Below are positions 35,712-43,615 of a stretch of 64,000 nucleotides of DNA, piece by piece. The translations under genes and the position numbers were made by a program. The stretch comes from Sulfitobacter guttiformis. Lineage in GTDB: Bacteria; Pseudomonadota; Alphaproteobacteria; Rhodobacterales; Rhodobacteraceae. Under the pieces are notes generated by a model, which was given only the letters and a program-made list of their open reading frames with translations, made no database searches and was not told where the DNA came from. Each line of letters starts with the position of its first letter. The stretch's first letter is position 1. The DNA is taken from contig NZ_RAQK01000002.1 in NCBI RefSeq assembly GCF_003610455.1, forward strand, positions 62,001 through 126,000, given 5' to 3'.

Positions 35712-36791
35712 CTACGGAGACGGGCTGTCGTCGCTCTCCACCGGTTTCACAACGTCATTCCAGTCCTCACGGAAGCCGTCAGGTGCATGATAGTAGGCGC
35801 GCACACCCTTGTAGTATTTACGGGCGGGACCTGTCAGCGTCTTGTCGCGGCCGACCTGCAGGCGCGTGAGGGCCTTGCCCGCGTAAACCATGCCTGCGGG
35901 GTCGTTGTCGGTCACGATAATCACCGTGTCGATGAGGTCCTGATCGATCATATCGCGGATCATATCGATACACATCACCTCGGTCCCGGAACGCAGGGCG
36001 AAAAGATGGCGTCCCTCATCGCAGGGGTGCAACCCATCATATGCCAGAACATCAAGGGGGGACTCGCCCACCACAGCCGTCTTGCCCATGATATGTGGCC
36101 CGGAGGACCTCCATACGCCGTTGTGGGTGCCCCTCTGGTATCTCTTGCCGCCCCCGTGCAGGACGATGGTTTCATGACCTCCGTGGACAATCTCACCGTC
36201 ATCAAGTCGGACGAAATATGGAAAGCGGATGTTCCCGCTGCCGGAGCCTGAAAGGCGCATGGAGCGCCTGTGAATCTCGGATACCGAATGCAGCCCCCGA
36301 CGTCTCATGAGATTTGGGGTGAAATCGGGATCACTCCATATCAGGGATCCGGCCTCGAAAACGGCCTTCGCCTCGGCGTATGTCATCTTCTTATTCTCTT
36401 CGTTGATCGTTTCAGACTGGAGGACCTGAGGGACTTGAGAAGACTCGGTGGAAGGGACTGGGGGAAGGGAAGAGGGGTTTTGTGTCAGGGGTTTGGTGGA
36501 GAAGTTTTCAGGGGCCTGATTGCCAAGAATGGAGCGAAGAAGGCGGCGTGCATCACCGAATTTTCCGGCTCCCACCTCGATCAACGCGAGATCCAGGATG
36601 GTTCCGAATTTCTTGTTTTCGTCCTTGTAGCGGTAGATGCCGCCGCGACCCTTGAATGTCTCGATGTTCTCTTTGCCCTTCTGGAATTCGTCCTTGTTCT
36701 TAGTTGGATGCCACCCGAGAGCCGGGAGGAATGTCGCAATGGGGGTTGTCTTGAAGAGGTCGAGTTCCGCGTCTGCGTTGATGACGTTCAT
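35712..36791 (-). CDS. Toprim-domain primase-like protein
   Basis: The 359-residue protein has an N-terminal CHC2-like region without zinc cysteines (FKGRGGIYRYKDENKKFGTI) and a Pro/Ser/Gln linker (PSSLPPVPSTESSQVPQVLQ). A Toprim domain follows with VVGESPLDVLAYDG carrying the catalytic Glu and IIVTDNDPAG with the metal-binding Asp pair. It may prime replication together with the helicase encoded at 15.6 kb. The linker is encoded by a 20-bp repeat that also lies beside both dyad elements. Confidence 0.8.
   Translation of the reverse strand: MNVINADAELDLFKTTPIATFLPALGWHPTKNKDEFQKGKENIETFKGRGGIYRYKDENKKFGTILDLALIEVGAGKFGDARRLLRSILGNQAPENFSTKPLTQNPSSLPPVPSTESSQVPQVLQSETINEENKKMTYAEAKAVFEAGSLIWSDPDFTPNLMRRRGLHSVSEIHRRSMRLSGSGSGNIRFPYFVRLDDGEIVHGGHETIVLHGGGKRYQRGTHNGVWRSSGPHIMGKTAVVGESPLDVLAYDGLHPCDEGRHLFALRSGTEVMCIDMIRDMIDQDLIDTVIIVTDNDPAGMVYAGKALTRLQVGRDKTLTGPARKYYKGVRAYYHAPDGFREDWNDVVKPVESDDSPSP
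36440..36459 (-). repeat. 20-bp repeat inside Toprim gene linker
   Basis: The minus strand reads AGTCCCTTCCACCGAGTCTT, identical to copies beside the two dyad elements. Here it is translated as part of the VPSTESSQVP linker. Confidence 0.7.
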
Positions 36792-36964
36792 TTTATTGAT
36801 CCTTGCTACGTGTGCAGGATCAAAATGCCTCTTTCGATTGTCTCACGCAGATGACCCGGACGAACAAACCGGAAATTGTGCGCGGCCAATGTGATATTCG
36901 GCGCGTAAAGCATGTCCAACCATATAAAAATAAAGGGTATCCAGATTGTTCCGTATTTCCTATT
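36792..36964. promoter_or_regulatory. Toprim gene leader with operator-like sites
   Basis: No late-promoter element is present. AAACCGGAAATTGTG (36867-36880) and CCGTATTTCCTATTTT (36951-36966) resemble the TTTCCGG-type operators of the early control regions. GATCCTTGC and GCAGGATC form an inverted pair near 36798. Confidence 0.35.
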
Positions 36965-39043
36965 TTACCTGCGTCCGTATGGCCTGCCGCGCTGGCCGCC
37001 TGAAGGTCTCCCGACGACATTCATCCGTTTGCGCTTTGGTGGCGCCGCCTGTGGCTGTGCGGCCTGTGTGGCGTAAACGTCGGTTTCGGCGGTCGCGATG
37101 GCGGCGGCGGGGGCCGTCATAATCAGGCGGTTCATCTTTTCCGGGCTGATGCGACGTGCGGCCTCCAGGGCGGCCTTGGCATAGATGAAGGCGTCGGCCG
37201 CATCCTTCCGGACATGCTTGGCCCTCACGAGCCACCTCATGACGTTCTTCCCCCCGGAACGGATCCTCTTCTTTTCGTAATTCGTCATCTGGTCGAACCA
37301 TTCCTCACCCCGATCTGCGGGGACGTGGATGAAGCCCGGACCGGGCTTGGTCTTGGATTGGCATGATGCCAGCCAGTCACGCGCCGCCTGAACGCCGACC
37401 ATGTAGACCCATGCGCCGTTGCGCTTTGCGGCCGTCCGCATGTTGCCAGATGATGGCCAGATGGGCGAAAGGGTGCCCTGATCTGATGCGCCTTTTATTG
37501 CGAAGACGTTAAGCCGCTTCCGGCGGCTGGCATATGACGTGACCGCATCGATCACCGCGCCGCCCTGTTCAGTGTCGCCACCCGTATCGATGCAGGTGGC
37601 CATGATGCGCAGGGTTCGACCATCTTCCGTCAGGTAGTCGGCCATGAGGATCTCGTCCAGCTTCGCCCATACGTCGCCCTCGGTAATGTCCCCGAAAATC
37701 ATCTCATGGGAAAGGGACCAGATCTCATCACCCGCGCCGAACGCAAGGGTGGATACCTCGAGGCGTCCGAGACCCTTCTTGCCCTGAGGCTGCACATCCA
37801 CCCCCACGAAGACCGCAAGCACCTGCGCCGGGATCATCGTCCAGGGCTGCTCGACCCGCAGGCGGAATTGTTCGGGGTCAACCTCGATCTGATCGCCATC
37901 ATCTTCCGGATCCCAGATCCGAGCGAGCTTCGAATTCGTGAAATTCTGCATCTTGCCCGGGTTGTTCTTCGAGTCCTGAAAGGAGCGGATCAGATCGGCA
38001 ACAGAACGGCGTGGATGATACAGTTCCCATGCCCAGAAACCGGCATGCCTGTTGCTTACCCTGCGTTCGCCACAGGTCTTGCACACGGCACGTCCGATCT
38101 TATCCCAGCGTTTCTCGACTTCCGGATCCTGAGCCTCATCGCAGCAGCTGAAGGGGCGCGTCTGGCGCCATTTGATCTTGCCCTTGGTCGTGAGGACCTT
38201 GACCCTCTGGGCCTCGGTCCACGCAACGCCACATATACCGCAGTTGTAGGCGGCATCCTCGGGGTCTCCGTCCTTTTCGACGTTTTCCCACCGGTAGTAA
38301 TCCCAGTCTTTGCAGTGGGGACATTTCACATACGGCTTGCGGCGGTCGCTCTTCATGTATTCGGCCATGATCGGGCTATCCGCGTCCGTTGGGGTGCTCA
38401 TCCGGATGGACAAGTCCTCACCTGTGAAGCCCTTCAGGCGTTCATCGATCAACGCAACCGCATCGCCATCCCGCGTCATCTCGAATTTGTCGACCTCATC
38501 CATGAATACGACGCCCGCCGAACGGCTCGCGGTGTTGGCCGGGCTGTTGGCCGTGAGGATCTCGACATATCCACCGGGGAATGTCTTCTTGGAGTGAACG
38601 AACTTGTCGTTCTTCCTCTCGATCGCAGCACGTCCACCCCAGAGGGCCGCCAGCTCGGGCGTCTCCTTGATCATGGGGTCAAGCTTGGAGTCAACAAAGG
38701 CGTCCACCGTCGTTTCGGTTGGCTCATAGACAAGGATGGGACGCGGGTTCAGGTGCATGAAATACCCTATCGCCGTTTCGCCCGTCGAGGTCTTGAAGAT
38801 CTGCGCAGATGCCACGCCAGAGATCACCCTGACGCCCAGTTCGGTGATCGCATCCATAGGTCCACGTGCGACCTCATAGGTGGACGTCTCCCATTGCCCC
38901 GTGACGGCGGACGTCTCGGAGGGGACCTTGCGGAACATGTCGGCCCATTCGCTCCCCGTAACATCGGGAGGCGGATCCATTGCCCGGTTACGGCGATGCG
39001 CGATGGCCTCGCGCAGTTCGTCCTGGGTGGCGAGCAGTTCAAT
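36965..39043 (-). CDS. Terminase large subunit (GpA family)
   Basis: The 691-residue protein has the packaging ATPase region with TGETAIGYFMHLNPRPILVY and the Walker B-like AGVVFMDEVDKF. A treble-clef zinc finger follows (CPHCKDW, NCGICGVAW; later CKTCGERRVSNRHAGFWAWE). The C-terminal nuclease part includes VFVGVDVQPQGKKGLGRLEV and KDAADAFIYAKAA. It cuts and packages concatemeric phage DNA. ATG at 39043 overlaps the small-subunit stop (ATGATTGA). Confidence 0.92.
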   Translation of the reverse strand: MELLATQDELREAIAHRRNRAMDPPPDVTGSEWADMFRKVPSETSAVTGQWETSTYEVARGPMDAITELGVRVISGVASAQIFKTSTGETAIGYFMHLNPRPILVYEPTETTVDAFVDSKLDPMIKETPELAALWGGRAAIERKNDKFVHSKKTFPGGYVEILTANSPANTASRSAGVVFMDEVDKFEMTRDGDAVALIDERLKGFTGEDLSIRMSTPTDADSPIMAEYMKSDRRKPYVKCPHCKDWDYYRWENVEKDGDPEDAAYNCGICGVAWTEAQRVKVLTTKGKIKWRQTRPFSCCDEAQDPEVEKRWDKIGRAVCKTCGERRVSNRHAGFWAWELYHPRRSVADLIRSFQDSKNNPGKMQNFTNSKLARIWDPEDDGDQIEVDPEQFRLRVEQPWTMIPAQVLAVFVGVDVQPQGKKGLGRLEVSTLAFGAGDEIWSLSHEMIFGDITEGDVWAKLDEILMADYLTEDGRTLRIMATCIDTGGDTEQGGAVIDAVTSYASRRKRLNVFAIKGASDQGTLSPIWPSSGNMRTAAKRNGAWVYMVGVQAARDWLASCQSKTKPGPGFIHVPADRGEEWFDQMTNYEKKRIRSGGKNVMRWLVRAKHVRKDAADAFIYAKAALEAARRISPEKMNRLIMTAPAAAIATAETDVYATQAAQPQAAPPKRKRMNVVGRPSGGQRGRPYGRR

Positions 39044-39686
39044 CATCGTCCACGTCGTCTTCCTCATCATCCTCAAGATCGACCTCTTCAAGAGGAAGCG
39101 GATCGTGAACTGATGTTGACGGATCACCACCGGCGCGCCTGATGACGCTCTCCGATGTGGACAAGTTGCCCATGGCTTTTCGGATCTCCTCCTGGATGAC
39201 GTGACGCACGATGACCGGATCATCCTCGGCCGCCAACTTGACATTCACCCGGGACGGGATGGAGTTCAGGCGCGAACGTGTGCGCTCGTAATCCTCCTCG
39301 ATAACGTCGGCGATCGCATCTACTGCGACCAGGGAGCCCAATTCTTTTCGTGCAGCCGCTTGCCGGAGGATCGCGCGGAAATGCCAGTCCGCCGCCTTCG
39401 CCGTGCCCTCATCATACGGCTGACCATCACCGATCAGACCAGTGACGGCCTCGTCCTCTTTCCACCGGATCACGTCGGCGATTTTTACGGTGTCCATACC
39501 CGCACCCTGTCCGCCGCCACCCGCGCGATACGGACATCCACGCGCCAGCCACTTGCGGATCGCCTGCGGAGTTATGCCGATAACGGCAGCAGCGTCCTTG
39601 ATCGACATGGATCCGTCAGCGCGCAACCTGATTGGGGTGCCAAGTTGTGTGATATTTTCCGGATTTTTGTCCGTTTTTTCTGACAT
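39039..39686 (-). CDS. Terminase small subunit (Nu1-like)
   Basis: The 215-residue protein has an N-terminal helix-turn-helix (MSIKDAAAVIGITPQAIRKW), a central helical region and a very acidic C-terminus (EEVDLEDDEEDDVDDD). This agrees with small subunits that bind the packaging site and recruit the large subunit. The two genes overlap by five bases. Confidence 0.85.
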   Translation of the reverse strand: MSEKTDKNPENITQLGTPIRLRADGSMSIKDAAAVIGITPQAIRKWLARGCPYRAGGGGQGAGMDTVKIADVIRWKEDEAVTGLIGDGQPYDEGTAKAADWHFRAILRQAAARKELGSLVAVDAIADVIEEDYERTRSRLNSIPSRVNVKLAAEDDPVIVRHVIQEEIRKAMGNLSTSESVIRRAGGDPSTSVHDPLPLEEVDLEDDEEDDVDDD

Positions 39687-39831
39687 TTTTCTTCTTTCTA
39701 ATCGCTGACAAACAACCCAGATTTTTTCAGCTTATACGTCGCGACAGGTCGAGCCCCTTCGGCCTTGTTGTATTTTTTTACCCCTAAAGAGGACCCGCTC
39801 ATAAATATATGATTTATAACAATTTTCATTG

Positions 39832-40425
39832 TCACATTTTATTTCCAGGCTTGGCGATCTCTACCTCCGAGATGCGCTCAACAAGGCCCGGGATCGTCTC
39901 CCTCCAGTGCTTTTTGAGGCCCAAACTTGGGCGCCTGGCGGGGCTGTCCTGGAAGCGGACCATCGTCTTGTAACCGAAACCGCGACGCTCAAAGATCCCC
40001 TCGTAGTCCATCTTGGCGCCACGAGGTTTACCGACAAAATATCTTCCGGACCGCGTCAAGGCCTCGAGGGATGCACCGGTTGTCTGGAACTTCGGGAGCA
40101 GGCGGCCTTGTGCGTCCATTGCTTCAGGTGCGACCGGTTTGCTGATACGACGTGCGGGGGTGCCATATTCGCGCCCCACAAGCCCTCCAAGGCGATCTGG
40201 GGCGATATAGAGGCGTGCATCAGGTCCTTTGCCCAGCATGTCGACACGGGCAACGTCAGACGCCACAACACGAGGATCTGGCCGCCTTATGCGTGTCCTG
40301 ATGTATGATGGGGTTTCGATCCTTGCGGCCTCTGCTGTGCCTGCAACGGTCGATGTGGCCACGCGCACGGTGATGACCTCAGCTTTACGGAGACGGGCCA
40401 GAAGTTCGCGGTCGGAGTATTTCAT
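39832..40425 (-). CDS. Hypothetical late phage protein
   Basis: The 197-residue protein starts at the ATG preceded by GGAGG with seven-base spacing. It is basic, with the late segments FERRGFGYKTMVRFQDSPAR and KKHWRETIPGLVERISEVEI that recall minor tail or tail-completion proteins, but I cannot name a family. It is the first gene behind late-promoter copy 5, with a terminator hairpin between promoter and gene. Confidence 0.6.
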   Translation of the reverse strand: MKYSDRELLARLRKAEVITVRVATSTVAGTAEAARIETPSYIRTRIRRPDPRVVASDVARVDMLGKGPDARLYIAPDRLGGLVGREYGTPARRISKPVAPEAMDAQGRLLPKFQTTGASLEALTRSGRYFVGKPRGAKMDYEGIFERRGFGYKTMVRFQDSPARRPSLGLKKHWRETIPGLVERISEVEIAKPGNKM

Positions 40426-40440
40426 GGGCGGCCTCCAGGA

Positions 40441-40474
40441 AAAGAAAAACCCGGAGCCATGCGGCCCCGGGTCA
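40441..40474 (-). terminator. Leader terminator between late promoter 5 and its gene
   Basis: On the minus strand ACCCGGGGCC pairs with GGCTCCGGGT and is followed by TTTTTC and TTTT. It lies in the 5' leader, so full expression would need read-through or antitermination. Confidence 0.6.
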
Positions 40475-40508
40475 AGTTGGGTGTCATCTTGCACGTAACA
40501 ATCGGACA

Positions 40509-40538
40509 ATAGCACATCCGGAATATCGCCACCGCGTA
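40509..40538 (-). promoter_or_regulatory. Late-promoter-like element, copy 5
   Basis: Minus strand reads TACGCGGTGGC, 12 bp, then GTGCTATTGTCC. The -10-like box TGCTAT differs from the TGATA form of copies 1-4 but sits at the same distance. Confidence 0.6.
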
Positions 40539-40567
40539 GTGAGGGAACCGGTCCAGTTTTGCCATTT

Positions 40568-40690
40568 GTGACAAAATGACAAAGATGACAGTTTTTTCTA
40601 TATCAGCCGTATACGGTATTTTTCTGTTTTTTCTCCTCCCGCGCGTATACGGTCTATATAGGATTTTTTGTCATTTTTGTCATTTTGTCA
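40568..40690. repeat. Large dyad repeat, copy 2 (origin- or operator-like)
   Basis: The left arm carries TGACAAAATGACAAAGATGAC and the right arm GTCATTTTTGTCATTTTGTCA, near-perfect inverted copies. Inner arms are CTATATCAGCCGTATACGG and CGTATACGGTCTATATAGG. It is almost identical to the copy at 17.3 kb and lies between divergent late operons here. Confidence 0.8.
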
Positions 40691-40744
40691 TAGATGCCGC
40701 TTTTTCGAGTTGTTTAATTACCTAAGTTTTATCTGTTCTTTCCA

Positions 40745-40764
40745 AGTCCCTTCCACCGAGTCTT
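40745..40764. repeat. 20-bp repeat, copy beside dyad 2
   Basis: AGTCCCTTCCACCGAGTCTT, exact match to the copy beside dyad 1 and to the inverted copy in the Toprim gene. A GGTCCTCGAG stretch follows it here, as in the Toprim copy (GGTCCTCC). Confidence 0.7.
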
Positions 40765-40790
40765 ATCCAGTCTTTTCAGGTCCTCGAGTC

Positions 40791-40820
40791 TACGCGGCGG
40801 TCATATTACAAAGTCGTTAT
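40791..40820 (+). promoter_or_regulatory. Late-promoter-like element, copy 6 (rightward)
   Basis: TACGCGGCGGT, 12 bp, then TCGTTATGATGG. It is the only copy on the plus strand and has two changes in the upstream block, yet the spacing is the same. It precedes the rightward holin-like gene by about 110 bp. Confidence 0.5.
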
Positions 40821-40931
40821 GATGGCCCCCAGGACATCAACCAGGGACCTACCGGGACATGACACCACAAGCCACCACAGCCACCAGCAGGGGGCACCTG
40901 ACGCCCCATGCGCACCGGGGGGCGTGATGAC

Positions 40932-41237
40932 ATGTGGACCCCTAACGAGATTGAATTGAGATTCTGGGGAGCGGTCGCCGTTGGCATCGCCATCAAGACA
41001 GTCCTTACCGAAGAGACGCAGACACGCAAGAAGGCCCTCGCAGGCATCATCTGTGGAGCGGCCGCTGCGTTTTACGGCACCGATCTGGTGATGTCGTATT
41101 TCAGCATCGCCACCGAAACCCGCGAGCTGGTAGTGATCGGCCTTGTGATCACCGGAGAGCACATCACAAGAGGCATCGTCGAGAAGACCCCCGAGATCGT
41201 TGCTGCCCTCATCGACGCACTGAAAGGGCGTTTCTAA
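40932..41237 (+). CDS. Holin-like membrane protein
   Basis: The 101-residue protein has three hydrophobic stretches (FWGAVAVGIAIKTVL; ALAGIICGAAAAFYG; LVVIGLVITGEHI) and a charged C-terminus. The pattern is seen in phage holins and phage-associated membrane proteins. GGGGGGCG precedes the ATG at 40932. If it is a holin, the phage has two lysis modules on opposite strands. Confidence 0.6.
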   Translation: MWTPNEIELRFWGAVAVGIAIKTVLTEETQTRKKALAGIICGAAAAFYGTDLVMSYFSIATETRELVVIGLVITGEHITRGIVEKTPEIVAALIDALKGRF

Positions 41238-41239
41238 TC

Positions 41240-41659
41240 ATGAAAATCACATGGACAATTGCGATCATCCTTGGCTGGATACTGCTCATCGGACCCGGAT
41301 CTATCGATGGCCGATTTAATCCCGTCGTCACCCCCGCCGAAATAACCGACATCCAGCTTGACCCCCAGGACAGCCGTTGGGTTATCATATCCGGATCGTC
41401 CACGAAACTCCGCGCGACCTGCTACCCAAGGCGTCTCGACTGGTATAAGGGCGAACGCGGCGGTGAGGACGTATCAATCGAGTGGGATTGGAGGGCCCCC
41501 GCGTGGCGCGAAGACGGCCTCTTCGAGTTCAGCGAATGGCGGGTCCGGGCCGTCCCAGCAGAAATCATGCGCGACAAGACGTTTGCCGATATCATTCATC
41601 AATGCCGCCTATTTGGCATCGATTATCCATGGCTCACCCGAAGCCGCTTCTGGAACTAA
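41240..41659 (+). CDS. Membrane-anchored hypothetical protein
   Basis: The 139-residue protein has one N-terminal membrane segment (ITWTIAIILGWILLIGPG) and an exported Trp-rich domain with two Cys (ATCYPRRLDWYKGERGGEDV; IIHQCRLFGIDYPW). It starts two bases after the holin-like gene, so the pair is probably co-translated. An accessory lysis or superinfection-exclusion function is possible; no family is recognised. Confidence 0.6.
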   Translation: MKITWTIAIILGWILLIGPGSIDGRFNPVVTPAEITDIQLDPQDSRWVIISGSSTKLRATCYPRRLDWYKGERGGEDVSIEWDWRAPAWREDGLFEFSEWRVRAVPAEIMRDKTFADIIHQCRLFGIDYPWLTRSRFWN

Positions 41660-41712
41660 ATGTTGCACACGTTTAACATTATCCGGCTTAATGTCATGCG
41701 TGTATTACGCGC

Positions 41713-41961
41713 TTAACATCTCGGCGCCATCATCGCCTTTACCATCACCTTCGCCGCATCAGGCGTCAGCCGCACGGTGAAATATCCGATTTCCGAGGGC
41801 AGGAATTCCACCCCGGGAATATCGTGCTCCCAGATCTCCTTTTCTCTGACAGCCTTTTTAGGAAGAGGGATGTGCCCATCTTTCTTTGCCTGGTGATCAG
41901 CGGCCTGAACCATGTCGAAAAGCTGGTCGCTGAGCGCGATATAGTCAGTCATTAGAGTCAT
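41713..41961 (-). CDS. Hypothetical protein downstream of regulator
   Basis: The 82-residue soluble protein overlaps the stop of the putative regulator gene upstream by four bases, indicating co-translation. No domain is recognised (EFLPSEIGYFTVRLTPDAAK). Confidence 0.55.
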   Translation of the reverse strand: MTLMTDYIALSDQLFDMVQAADHQAKKDGHIPLPKKAVREKEIWEHDIPGVEFLPSEIGYFTVRLTPDAAKVMVKAMMAPRC

Positions 41962-42917
41962 TCTCCGTCCTCCTCGTGGATCCCGCTGATCAGGTCCCGC
42001 ATCTCTATGCGTTCCATCCGCGCCTCCCGCTGACCGCGCGTCGTCCGTAGGTCGGCCTGAGGCTTCATGTCATAGGCGACGGACGCCATATGCGCCGCGT
42101 GATCAGACGCACCGACGTCCTGTAACGCCACACCCGTCATCCGGTGGGTCGCGCGCAGGTATCCCAAGCGCATGGCATCAAGTGATTTACCTGACGCCGA
42201 AACGTGCGGGCCCAGGTCGGCCATCTCGGCCTCGAGGGAGGCCATTATGTCATGCAGTGTGCTGCGGGTCCCGTCCGGTCTCTCTGTGAGCGCGATCCGT
42301 GCCTCCGCAGACAGACTCGTAGGAGACAGCAGCGCGATCTCCGTGTCGCTCAGATGGCCAGCCTTCCGAAGTGTATACTCCTTTTTCTCGCGGACCAGAC
42401 GATCAGCTATTGCCTGCATGCGCTTTACTATGACGTCACGGCCGGCCTCGCGTGCCTCATCCATGATGCGGGACCGCACCTCCTGCGTCGGCGGCTCACC
42501 CTCCGGCCAGATGACCGCATCAGGTGCCCACCGCTGCTGACTCTTGTCGTCCTTGCCGCGTATCATAACGATGTGCATGATGCAGATCGGTGACCGAAGC
42601 CGAGTTATGACCGCCTCGTCGATGATGTCTCCACCGGTCTGGCGCGTGTCCACATGGCCCACGGTGTATGTGCCTGCAGCCAAGAACAGGTTCGCCTGTT
42701 GTCGGCCCTTGATTTCCTCAAGCTTGGCTCGGACTTTTTCTGAAAACGGCAGAGTGATCGCGCCACGCAACGCGTTGTTGATGGTGCGCGGGGTGACGTC
42801 CAGGGCGGCCGCTGCCGCCTTGATATACCCGTGACCATCGCCTCCAGCGATCTCCACAATGGCGGCCTCCATCCCCTCTAGAGTCATAGGCTTTTTCTTT
42901 TCAAGGCTCAGCGTCAT
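41958..42917 (-). CDS. Putative HTH regulator (candidate prophage repressor)
   Basis: The 319-residue protein has an N-terminal segment GYIKAAAAALDVTPRTINNA with the spacing of a helix-turn-helix, followed by a region without known homology. It is divergently transcribed from the early operon across a 210-bp region filled with TTTCCGG-type repeats, the classic arrangement for a phage repressor. No CI- or LexA-type peptidase motif is visible. The alternative is a phage-encoded regulator or a DNA-packaging protein. Confidence 0.55.
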   Translation of the reverse strand: MTLSLEKKKPMTLEGMEAAIVEIAGGDGHGYIKAAAAALDVTPRTINNALRGAITLPFSEKVRAKLEEIKGRQQANLFLAAGTYTVGHVDTRQTGGDIIDEAVITRLRSPICIMHIVMIRGKDDKSQQRWAPDAVIWPEGEPPTQEVRSRIMDEAREAGRDVIVKRMQAIADRLVREKKEYTLRKAGHLSDTEIALLSPTSLSAEARIALTERPDGTRSTLHDIMASLEAEMADLGPHVSASGKSLDAMRLGYLRATHRMTGVALQDVGASDHAAHMASVAYDMKPQADLRTTRGQREARMERIEMRDLISGIHEEDGE

Positions 42918-42931
42918 ATTCTCGTCTCCGC

Positions 42932-43081
42932 ATTTCCGATATTCCTCATGGGTTTATAGTAAATATTTCCGGTATGCAAGCAGAAAGCTGTCCTTATTTC
43001 CGGTATATAGTTTATGAATTCCGAAATAGTTTGATTAAATCGGAAATTAATTTTGACAAATAGGAAATTCAATCCTTATTT
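42932..43081. promoter_or_regulatory. Early operator region with divergent promoters
   Basis: ATTTCCGRTAT-like sites occur at 42932, 42963 and 42994, and inverted or diverged forms at 43018 (ATTCCGAAATAG), 43037 (AAATCGGAAATTA) and 43059 (AATAGGAAATTC). A rightward promoter TTGACA (43053), 17 bp, TTATTT (43076) overlaps the last of these. A weaker leftward TTGCAT/TATAAA pair overlaps the first ones. Confidence 0.6.
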
Positions 43082-43130
43082 CAGTTCATCAAGACGCGGC
43101 AAGGTGCAGCGCAAATACGGAGAAACGGGA

Positions 43131-43595
43131 ATGGCATACGAAATTAACACCATGGAGCTCGAGGCCGCCCTCGGAGGTCCAGACAGTGGGAAGGTGGTCA
43201 GCGAAATCGTCGATGCTCTTATTGAGGATGGTCAGGCCGGATCCTCTGAAGAGGCACTCGGCTTGGTAAGTGAGCACATCAATCTGGCATCAAAAGCCAA
43301 GATTACGATCTACACCGGAGACGGATGCCAGCAGTGCATCGCGACGATCAGATCATTTGATGAGGCCGGCATCATCTACCGGAAGGTCAACATCATACAG
43401 GATATGGCAGCTTGGTATCGTCTGCGCAACGCGGGCATGCGTGCGCTCCCGGTGGTCCAGTTTGATGATGAGATCCTGTGGTCCGGTTTTCGCCCCGACA
43501 TGATCGAAAAGCTTATGCACAGCGAGTCACGTCGTTTGGTCGCTTATCAAGCCCCCGCGTCCATCCCTAAAACAAGTATCGCCCACAATTTCTAG
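43131..43595 (+). CDS. NrdH/glutaredoxin-like redoxin with N-terminal extension
   Basis: The 154-residue protein has a thioredoxin-fold domain from about residue 57: ITIYTGDGCQQCIATIRSFD with a CQQC active site, then MRALPVVQFDDE with the cis-proline and WSGFRPDMIEKL as in NrdH. The first 55 residues are an acidic helical extension not found in NrdH. Phage redoxins often feed ribonucleotide reductase. It is the first gene of the rightward early operon, and GGAG precedes the ATG. Confidence 0.8.
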   Translation: MAYEINTMELEAALGGPDSGKVVSEIVDALIEDGQAGSSEEALGLVSEHINLASKAKITIYTGDGCQQCIATIRSFDEAGIIYRKVNIIQDMAAWYRLRNAGMRALPVVQFDDEILWSGFRPDMIEKLMHSESRRLVAYQAPASIPKTSIAHNF

Positions 43596-43615
43596 AAGGT
43601 TTCCTGATGTTTTAA

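Noticed and set aside
37706..39142. Rightward 478-codon frame opposite the terminase gene
   Set aside because: It is a shadow of the GpA-type terminase, rich in Arg/His as expected for an antisense frame, with no domain.
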